Shown here piece after piece: positions 15,151-22,783 of a stretch of DNA of 22,783 nucleotides. The notes beneath the pieces are model-generated. The model was not told the origin of the DNA. It saw nothing but the letters and a program-made list of their open reading frames with translations, and ran no database searches. Position numbers and translations under genes: made by a program. Source of the stretch: an uncultured Bacteroidales bacterium (GTDB taxonomy: Bacteria > Bacteroidota > Bacteroidia > Bacteroidales > UBA932); the NCBI GenBank assembly GCA_905234775.1, contig CAJOJC010000091.1, forward strand, positions 1 to 22,783, written 5' to 3'. Each line of letters begins with the position of its first letter. Within the stretch, counting starts at the first letter, position 1.

Positions 15151-16209
15151 TCAGAAACTGTACTCGCTGATGGACTGGATGCCTACAATTCCGTAGTACG
15201 AAGGGACTATATCCCCTTTCAGGAATATCTTCTTCCCAAGATTGTCTTCATGGTCGACCAGATTGAGCGCGTCCCTGATCTTGCCGCTTGGCAACTGGAC
15301 CGAGATACACGATTCTTTATCGGTGCAGGTCGATTTGGTCGCCAGGACAATGTTCGTTCTCGAAGTGAAAGGAGGCTCGAACGAACACTTTGAAGAAGTA
15401 AGGTCTCCGCCTACGATATATCCGTAAACCCAGACGTCTGAGTCCCCCACGTGTTCCTTGGCCTGAGCTACGCTGAAGGCAGTGCTCTTGTCCTGTCCCC
15501 TGCCGCTGTCGTCGCCGCCGAGGGTGAGACTCTCGCTCTCCCAGAATCTGGTAGTGTCTACCTGGATATGGATCCCCGCCCCTGCATCATGTCTCGAACT
15601 TGAGACATTTATATTAAGGGTAAGAATCTCCTGGGCGGAAAGGGTGCGGGTACAGATAGTCTTGTCGCTCGAATTCTCATTGAGGACCAGCGAGACATTG
15701 CCCGGCTTGAAATAGGCAATTCTCTTTTCCGAATACCCGTACATCAGCTTACCGTCGGCCGATTTGAGAAAAAACACTCCGTTGGGATACTCCGTAAGAA
15801 AGGTCGGGTCTATCTTCAGCCTAACCCCGGCGTTGATCTGGACGCACTCGAGAGTTACGCTGCAGGTCTTACCGGCCGATACGACAACCACCTGCGAGTC
15901 ACCGTACTGGGGCTTGTCGAAAAGCGGTTTGGAAAACTCGCAGGACATTGCCGAAACAGTGTAAGTCCCGGCGTTTGCGATGATAGTCTCCGGCGCACTG
16001 CCGAAGGATCCGTAGTAGAGCGACGCACCCTGGGAGTTCGTCACGGAGAGAATGAAGTTGTTGGTGTCGATCTGAGTCCCTGCTTTCGTAAGAAAGGAGG
16101 AATCTTCGACGAAGTGGATACTGATTGCGCCTTGCTCCTTAGGGAGATTCATCAGGTCGCATGCACTGACGGTCAGAGCCGCCGCTAGAAAAACAATTGA
16201 AGTTCTCAT
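15151..16209 (-). CDS. Surface lipoprotein with DUF4493-like and DUF6359-like domains
   Basis: A 352-residue predicted lipoprotein: signal peptide MRTSIVFLAAALTVSAC with lipobox cysteine C17. The first two thirds (about 28-210) look like the Bacteroidetes DUF4493 fold, a beta-rich region beginning ISIHFVEDSS that includes ANAGTYTVSAMS. The last third (about 245-352) resembles the OB-like DUF6359 domain: AFSVAQAKEH, VWVYGYIVGGDL, CISVQLPSGKIRDALNLVDHEDNLGKKIFLKGDI. Such proteins are usually exported to the cell surface or periplasm; no ligand is known for either domain. Several cysteines in the C-terminal part may form disulfides. A TACTTTTG promoter lies 42 nt before the ATG. The domain names come from recalled family patterns and should be checked by profile search. 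Confidence 0.75.
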   Translation of the reverse strand: MRTSIVFLAAALTVSACDLMNLPKEQGAISIHFVEDSSFLTKAGTQIDTNNFILSVTNSQGASLYYGSFGSAPETIIANAGTYTVSAMSCEFSKPLFDKPQYGDSQVVVVSAGKTCSVTLECVQINAGVRLKIDPTFLTEYPNGVFFLKSADGKLMYGYSEKRIAYFKPGNVSLVLNENSSDKTICTRTLSAQEILTLNINVSSSRHDAGAGIHIQVDTTRFWESESLTLGGDDSGRGQDKSTAFSVAQAKEHVGDSDVWVYGYIVGGDLTSSKCSFEPPFTSRTNIVLATKSTCTDKESCISVQLPSGKIRDALNLVDHEDNLGKKIFLKGDIVPSYYGIVGIQSISEYSF

Positions 16210-16251
16210 AATTTGTAGTAATTTTGTGTCCCCGGCTTATACCGGCTTAGA

Positions 16252-16259
16252 CAAAAGTA
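16252..16259 (-). promoter_or_regulatory. -7 element for the lipoprotein gene
   Basis: TACTTTTG on the minus strand matches TAnnTTTG and lies 42 nt before the ATG at 16209. No clear -33 TTTG is present. The leader contains two copies of CCGGCTTA (plus-strand sense), 10 nt apart. Confidence 0.5.
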
Positions 16260-16268
16260 CATAAAGGT

Positions 16269-16325
16269 TTTTGACATAAACTACTTTTTCCAATTTTTTT
16301 CTTGAAAAAGTTGTATTTGTCAAAA
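16269..16325. repeat. AT-rich nested palindrome
   Basis: TTTTGACA (16269-16276) pairs with TGTCAAAA (16318-16325); inside it ACTTTTTC (16283-16290) pairs with GAAAAAGT (16304-16311). The result is an imperfect 57-nt stem-loop in the divergent gap between the lipoprotein gene and the tRNA-Arg-like gene. The stretch 16210-16398 has no other coding signal. Confidence 0.5.
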
Positions 16326-16331
16326 TTTACT

Positions 16332-16339
16332 TATATTTG
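16332..16339 (+). promoter_or_regulatory. Possible -7 element for tRNA-Arg
   Basis: TATATTTG matches TAnnTTTG, with GTTG 18 nt upstream (16310-16313). It would start a transcript about 50 nt before the tRNA-Arg-like gene. Confidence 0.45.
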
Positions 16340-16398
16340 TTGTGAAGTTTTTCATAGTTTAAGTTTAGGTTAAGTAGCGGGGAGTTCGCAGTGATGCA

Positions 16399-16470
16399 AA
16401 CTCCCTAGTTTAACGGATAGAATTTGGGATTCCGGTTCCTAAGATAGGCGTTCGATTCGCCTGGGGGGTA
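16399..16470 (+). tRNA. tRNA-Arg (anticodon CCG), atypical acceptor stem
   Basis: The core cloverleaf is intact. D stem GTTT/GAAT closes AACGGATA. Anticodon stem TGGGA/TCCTA closes TTCCGGT, with CCG at 16432-16434 (reads CGG). The T stem is AGGCG/CGCCT with a normal TTCGATT loop. The acceptor pairs AACTCCC (16399-16405) with GGGGGGT (16463-16469), leaving an A-G mismatch at 2:71 and a T-G pair at 4:69; the discriminator is A16470 and CCA is not encoded. Both acceptor strands have better partners: GGGAGTT at 16380-16386 pairs perfectly with the 5' strand, and the 3' strand enters a 20-bp hairpin. It may be functional, or a decayed copy. Confidence 0.65.
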
Positions 16471-16509
16471 CGAAACAGAGCTGGCGCAGGCCAGCTCTGT
16501 TTCGTACCC
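16466..16509. repeat. Perfect 20-bp stem-loop overlapping the tRNA 3' end
   Basis: Arm 16466-16485 (starting GGGTACGAAACAG) is the exact reverse complement of 16490-16509, with loop GCAG. The first nucleotides are shared with the tRNA-Arg acceptor strand. The hairpin also lies downstream of the DMT_6 gene on the minus strand. No T-run follows on either strand, so an intrinsic terminator of standard form is not supported, although termination or RNA processing remains possible. Confidence 0.85.
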
Positions 16510-16512
16510 GTT

Positions 16513-16550
16513 GCATCGCCATGCGATGCTCCTCTTCTAGCGATGCTCCT
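16513..16550. repeat. Small GCGATGC repeats
   Basis: GCGATGCTCCT occurs at 16523-16533 and 16540-16550, a direct repeat 17 nt apart; GCATCGC at 16513-16519 is inverted to the first copy and forms a 7-bp stem with loop CAT. The second copy runs into the DMT_6 stop codon region (16549). Confidence 0.7.
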
Positions 16551-16917
16551 ATTTCAAAAAGACGAAAAATACGGCTAGGACTAAGCAGACGAAACCGGCT
16601 ATGTGGTTCCACTGCAGGTGCTGCCCTTTGAACATAAACAATATTATGAAGGTAAAGACGGTCAGCGAAATTACCTCCTGAATGACCTTCAACTGCATCA
16701 GGTTGAAGGGCCCGCCGTTTCCGATGAAGCCTATCCTGTTGGCAGGCACTGTAAGGCAATATTCGAAGAACGCAATCCCCCACGAGAATAGAATGACCAG
16801 GATGAGCGGCCATCCGGTGGAGATCTTCATTTCGCTAAGTTTGAGATGCCCATACCACGCGAACGTCATGAAGACGTTTGAGAAGATGAGCATCACTACA
16901 GTCAATAGTCCACGCAT
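16549..16917 (-). CDS. DMT_6 (DUF486) family small membrane protein
   Basis: A 122-residue protein with four likely membrane helices, matching the DUF486/DMT_6 family of the drug/metabolite transporter superfamily. Recognisable features are the N-terminal SNVFMTFAWYGHLK, the central FFEYCLTVPANRIGF, and LMQLKVIQEVISLTVF. Members are annotated as putative transporters with no agreed substrate. As a four-helix unit it probably works as a dimer, by analogy with other small DMT proteins. It starts 5 nt after the Na/Pi cotransporter stop on the same strand and is probably the last gene of that operon. Downstream on the minus strand come the GCGATGC repeats and the 20-bp hairpin. Confidence 0.88.
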   Translation of the reverse strand: MRGLLTVVMLIFSNVFMTFAWYGHLKLSEMKISTGWPLILVILFSWGIAFFEYCLTVPANRIGFIGNGGPFNLMQLKVIQEVISLTVFTFIILFMFKGQHLQWNHIAGFVCLVLAVFFVFLK

Positions 16918-16922
16918 ATCTG

Positions 16923-18593
16923 TTATTCAGTTCCAAGTCTCGCCTCAACGACGTTCATCACATAGTCTCCCGTCTTCTCACACTCGCTGATCATATCCAT
17001 GAAGACGTTGCCGGCTTCGTAGGTATAGACGCCGTCCTCCACTTCTTGGATATTCTTAACTCTGAGCGAATCGCGCAGATCGTTGATCTTAGCCTCGATC
17101 TCCGTCGAAGCCTCGATAGTGAAGTCTTCGCGGTGGCCGGCAAGCATGTCGTTCATCCGGGTCATTGCGGCCTCTACCAGATGGGTCATCTCGGTACCTG
17201 CCTCAATCTGAGCATCTGTAAAGACGATCTTCTGGTCGCGCTTGCGGCGAAGAATCCTGGCGAGGTTGTAGAAGCTGTCGCCTACAGACTCGAGTTCTCC
17301 AATCTGACGCAGCATCTCACGTATCTTGGCTTTAGTGTCATCTGATAAGTGTGCATCGCCGACCTGGCCCAGATACTTCGCGATCTCGTTCTCCATCCTG
17401 TCGCTGATTTCCTCGTATTTCTTGATGCGCGCGAATATCTCGTTAAACTTATCCTCTTCCTCCGTAAAGTACAGGTCCTTGACCATACCGAACATGCGCA
17501 GCATGCGCTTCCCGAAGGTGGCGATTTCTTTCTGGGCCTGGAAGACGGAAAGTTCTGGAGTTTTCATGATACCGCCCCTGATATACTTGAGGCGGAACTC
17601 TTCCTCGTCGTCGGTCTTCTTAGGCTTGATGATCAGACACACGAGCTTCTCGATCTGGGGAACGAATCCGATCAGCAGGGCCGTATTAATCACATTGAAA
17701 CCTGTATGGAAGGCTGCAAGGGCAAAGGACAGACGCGTGGGATCGATGCTTTCCGCGGCGGGGTCGATGCCTACTATCTTACATACGAGTCTCACGAACG
17801 GGAAGAAGAAAATCAGGACCCAGACGACGCCGAATACGTTGAAAAGGAGGTGGGCCATAGCCGTCCGCCGCGCCTGGGTATTGGCGTTCAGGGCCGCCAG
17901 ATTGGCGGTGACCGTGGTTCCTATGTTCTCACCCATGACCAGCGCGATGCCCTGGAAGATGGAGATCGCGCCCGTGGCGCAAAGGACCATGGTGATAGCC
18001 ATCAGGGCCGCCGAACTCTGGACGAGGGCGGTCAGAATTGTTCCTATGAGCAGGAACAGCAGGACCGTTCCGTAGTTGGTTTTGAAACTGGCGAAGAAGG
18101 CCACGATCTCCGGCTTGCTAGCGAGATCGAGCTCGGTTCCGGTCTGCTTGAGCATTCCGAGCGCAAAGAGCAGGAACGAAAGACCGAACAGGAAGTCGCC
18201 TATATAGCGGTGTTTGCCGGTCTGAATCAGGATGATGGCGACCAGGAAAACGGGCCAAACGACGTTCGCGATGTTGAACGAGAAGCCGGCGGACATGATC
18301 CAGGCGCTGAGGGTGGTTCCGATGTTCGCGCCCATGATCACGCTGATTGCCTGAGTCAGGGTCAGGAGGGCCGCATTCACGAACGACACAGTCATGACCG
18401 TAGTAGCGGCCGAGGACTGAACGGCCACGGTTACCAGCGCGCCCGTCGCCACGCCCGAGACGCGGTTGGTGGTCATTGCGCCGAGGAGGTGACGGAGCTG
18501 GGGACCTGCCATTTTCTGCAGGGCCTCGCTCATTACCTTCATTCCGTATATGAGCAGGGCGATTGAGCCCAGGAGCTTAAAGGCGATCAGCAT
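16923..18593 (-). CDS. Na/Pi cotransporter family protein with C-terminal PhoU-like domain
   Basis: A 556-residue inner-membrane protein of the NptA/YjbB type (PF02690). The two inverted membrane repeats each carry the substrate-site motif: QSS at 59-61 with GANIGTT at 88-94, and QSS at 192-194 with GENIGTT at 221-227. From about residue 340 the protein is soluble and helical, with a PhoU-like pattern (IKKYEEISDRMENEIAKYL, GELESVGDSFYNLARIL). The family moves phosphate with sodium; bacterial members may act in phosphate export or uptake, and the PhoU-like domain probably senses phosphate state. It lies 3 nt after the SGNH hydrolase stop and 5 nt before the DMT_6 gene, so the three are one transcription unit. 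Confidence 0.92.
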   Translation of the reverse strand: MLIAFKLLGSIALLIYGMKVMSEALQKMAGPQLRHLLGAMTTNRVSGVATGALVTVAVQSSAATTVMTVSFVNAALLTLTQAISVIMGANIGTTLSAWIMSAGFSFNIANVVWPVFLVAIILIQTGKHRYIGDFLFGLSFLLFALGMLKQTGTELDLASKPEIVAFFASFKTNYGTVLLFLLIGTILTALVQSSAALMAITMVLCATGAISIFQGIALVMGENIGTTVTANLAALNANTQARRTAMAHLLFNVFGVVWVLIFFFPFVRLVCKIVGIDPAAESIDPTRLSFALAAFHTGFNVINTALLIGFVPQIEKLVCLIIKPKKTDDEEEFRLKYIRGGIMKTPELSVFQAQKEIATFGKRMLRMFGMVKDLYFTEEEDKFNEIFARIKKYEEISDRMENEIAKYLGQVGDAHLSDDTKAKIREMLRQIGELESVGDSFYNLARILRRKRDQKIVFTDAQIEAGTEMTHLVEAAMTRMNDMLAGHREDFTIEASTEIEAKINDLRDSLRVKNIQEVEDGVYTYEAGNVFMDMISECEKTGDYVMNVVEARLGTE

Positions 18594-18596
18594 ATT

Positions 18597-19355
18597 CTAA
18601 AAACCGTTTGCAAGGAAGGCTGCCTGAACGGGACCGATCTTACGGTATCCCTCTTCACTCATATGGAGGCGATCTTCCAAATAATACTTACTTACGTTGA
18701 ATCTATTGATACCCTGGAGATTGAACTGGTCCAGGACGGGAATGCCATAGTAGGCGCAGCAGTCTTTCTGGCCCTGAACATAGTCGGCGAAAGTTTTGCC
18801 GGTAGTGTTGGGCTTAGTGCTGAAAGGATTGTTGCCTGCCTCGGCATTGAAAAAGCGAAGGGAGGTGAAGAAGTAAATCTCGGCGTTGGGATTCTTCTCC
18901 AGAAGGGTCTTGATACAGTAATTGATACCGCCGCACTGGGTTGAGCGCTTCGATTCGTCGTAGCCGTCAAGCGCCGTGTAGTCCTGCCAAGTTCCGCATT
19001 CTTTCTGGCCGTTATAGTCGTTGGTGCTGGCCCAAAGGACATAGATGTCGAACACGCCGGCTTCGTCTACCTGTCTCTGGAGAGTGTAGCCCTGCTCGCG
19101 GGAGAATCCGGCTCCTCCTACCCCGTAGGTCACAAGATTTGCCCAGATTTGTTTCGCGGCATCCGATTCTTTATGGACGGAGAGGGAGCCGCCGAAAACG
19201 GCGATACGCTTTCCGTAATTCTTGCTGGCTTTGTAGGGGCTGTGTTTTGCGATCTTTGGATCGGGCTTCAGGGTATGCGCTGCCGGATCGGAAACCTGAG
19301 CCCACGAGCCCAGGGCGATAAGAGTCGCGACAGCGGCAAGAAATAATTTCTTCAT
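18597..19355 (-). CDS. Secreted SGNH/GDSL-type hydrolase
   Basis: A 252-residue protein with a Sec signal peptide (MKKLFLAAVATLIALGSWAQ, probable cleavage after AQ). SGNH blocks are present in order: FGGSLS with nucleophile S57 (block I), YGVGGAGFS with the oxyanion glycine (block II), WASTNDYN with N112 (block III), and DRLHMSEEGY with D228 and H231 (block V). Such enzymes deacylate glycans, lipids or carbohydrate esters in the periplasm or at the surface; the substrate is unknown. The block I sequence GGSLS replaces the commoner GDSL or GDSI. It is first in a tight operon with a Na/Pi transporter and a DMT_6 protein. The ATG at 19355 follows a TAAATTTG element by 22 nt. Confidence 0.88.
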   Translation of the reverse strand: MKKLFLAAVATLIALGSWAQVSDPAAHTLKPDPKIAKHSPYKASKNYGKRIAVFGGSLSVHKESDAAKQIWANLVTYGVGGAGFSREQGYTLQRQVDEAGVFDIYVLWASTNDYNGQKECGTWQDYTALDGYDESKRSTQCGGINYCIKTLLEKNPNAEIYFFTSLRFFNAEAGNNPFSTKPNTTGKTFADYVQGQKDCCAYYGIPVLDQFNLQGINRFNVSKYYLEDRLHMSEEGYRKIGPVQAAFLANGF

Positions 19356-19377
19356 ATCCCAATTGAGTGAATTCTTA

Positions 19378-19406
19378 CAAATTTAAGAAAAAAATTGCTA
19401 CTTTCG
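19378..19406. promoter_or_regulatory. Divergent promoters for the SGNH operon (-) and msrA (+)
   Basis: In the 58-nt gap, TAAATTTG on the minus strand (19385-19378) is an exact -7 match 22 nt before the SGNH ATG. TACTTTCG on the plus strand (19399-19406) matches TAnnTTTG at all but one position and ends 7 nt before the msrA ATG. Clear -33 elements are not seen. Confidence 0.55.
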
Positions 19407-19413
19407 GGACACA

Positions 19414-19938
19414 ATGCAAAAGGAAAAAGAAATATGGTTTGCCGCCGGCTGTTTCTGGGGAGCCCAGAAGTTTTTCAAGCTAGTGAGCGGCGTGGTAAAA
19501 ACTGAAGTTGGATTCGTCAACGGCCGTACTGAAAACCCAACCTACGAGCAGGTATATCAAGACAATACCGGATACGCGGAATGTGTCCACGTAATATACG
19601 ATCCTTCGCAAGTCCCGCTGGAACGTCTGACGGATCTATTCTTCCGTATCATCGATCCTCTTAGCCTAAACAAACAGGGCGAAGACGAAGGAACCCGCTA
19701 CAGAACGGGAGTATATTATAAGGATAAGGAGGACCTCAGCGTTTTGTCCGATTTATTCAAACGTGTCAAAGCAGATCTCGGTGTCAGCGACTTCCCTGTC
19801 GAACTTGAACCGGTCCTGAAATTCTACACTGCAGACGAGTACCACCAGGACTACCTGGACAAGAATCCCGGGGGCTATTGTCACCTCAGTCCTGAAATCT
19901 TCAGACTGGCGAAAGAGTTGAGCGAAAACCCCTCATAA
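19414..19938 (+). CDS. msrA: Peptide-methionine (S)-S-oxide reductase MsrA
   Basis: MsrA reduces methionine-S-sulfoxide in free or protein-bound form, repairing oxidative damage with thioredoxin as reductant. The 174-residue protein starts almost at the catalytic motif: AAGCFWGAQKFF with nucleophile C13. Family signatures follow: GFVNGRTENPTYEQV, GYAECVHVIYDPSQV, LFFRIIDP, and DEYHQDYLDKNPGGYCHL with a probable resolving cysteine at C156. No MsrB domain is fused, unlike many MsrAB proteins. No signal peptide is present, so it should be cytosolic. The ATG at 19414 lies 7 nt after a near-consensus -7 element, predicting a leaderless or nearly leaderless mRNA. Confidence 0.95.
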   Translation: MQKEKEIWFAAGCFWGAQKFFKLVSGVVKTEVGFVNGRTENPTYEQVYQDNTGYAECVHVIYDPSQVPLERLTDLFFRIIDPLSLNKQGEDEGTRYRTGVYYKDKEDLSVLSDLFKRVKADLGVSDFPVELEPVLKFYTADEYHQDYLDKNPGGYCHLSPEIFRLAKELSENPS

Positions 19939-19942
19939 TTGC

Positions 19943-19974
19943 GTTGCAGTTATAAAGGATTCTTATTAAATTTG
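19943..19974 (+). promoter_or_regulatory. Promoter of nifJ
   Basis: GTTG at 19943-19946, 20 nt spacer, TAAATTTG at 19967-19974, 52 nt before the nifJ ATG at 20027. The -33 element begins five nt after the msrA stop, so nifJ has its own promoter. Confidence 0.65.
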
Positions 19975-20005
19975 TATGATTTTTTGCGTGATACTGAAAA
20001 TCTAA

Positions 20006-22783
<2,778 letters not shown>

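Noticed and set aside
16399..16509. Attachment site of an integrative element at tRNA-Arg
   Set aside because: No integrase gene and no direct repeat of the tRNA 3' end is visible in the window; an old scar remains only a speculation.
17349..18566. 405-codon plus-strand ORF opposite the Na/Pi cotransporter
   Set aside because: The minus-strand gene has clear family motifs throughout; the antisense frame is charged, repetitive and featureless.

Overview
The window looks like a chromosomal stretch of a Gram-negative Bacteroidales bacterium, probably gut-associated. Evidence: most transcription units start at Bacteroidetes-type promoters (TAnnTTTG -7 element, some with TTTG or a near match 19-20 nt upstream); start codons lack classical Shine-Dalgarno sequences; and the gene content fits (long SecA with a SEC-C zinc tail, bactofilin, YfhO family protein, a DUF4493/DUF6359-like surface lipoprotein, one-piece pyruvate:ferredoxin oxidoreductase). 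I cannot name the genus.

Layout. 1-509: 3' end of a HI0933/BaiN-type flavoprotein. 510-724: convergent intergenic gap with five copies of a TTCAAGGTGTG motif, paired into hairpins. 725-2591: divergent mnmA (-) and cdd (+). 2602-6338 (-): secA, then a bactofilin gene 30 nt downstream; secA carries an apparent frameshift. 6418-10719 (+): four overlapping genes for surface glycan assembly (flippase, LicD-like transferase, CDP-glycerol glycerophosphotransferase-like protein, GT2 glycosyltransferase). 10634-13102 (-): YfhO-family membrane protein, converging on the GT2 gene with an 86-nt overlap. 13127-13197 (+): tRNA-Gly(CCC), lying antisense between yfhO and a radical SAM gene. 13203-15124 (-): radical SAM enzyme and UbiA-type prenyltransferase, overlapping by 4 nt. 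15151-16209 (-): surface lipoprotein. 16399-16470 (+): tRNA-Arg(CCG)-like gene with a flawed acceptor stem that merges into a perfect 20-bp hairpin. 16549-19355 (-): tight operon of a secreted SGNH hydrolase, a Na/Pi cotransporter and a DMT_6 membrane protein. 19414-19938 (+): msrA. 20027-22783 (+): nifJ, running off the window and interrupted by two apparent frameshifts.

How it fits together. Most genes are housekeeping (translation, secretion, redox repair, pyruvate oxidation). The accessory core is 6418-15124: a polyol-phosphate-type glycan module facing a lipid/membrane cluster (YfhO, radical SAM, UbiA). I infer an envelope-modification neighbourhood, but the product cannot be read from sequence. 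The three frameshifts all lie in GC-rich stretches of conserved housekeeping genes, so consensus or assembly error is the leading explanation. I see no CRISPR array, insertion sequence, phage gene or replication origin.
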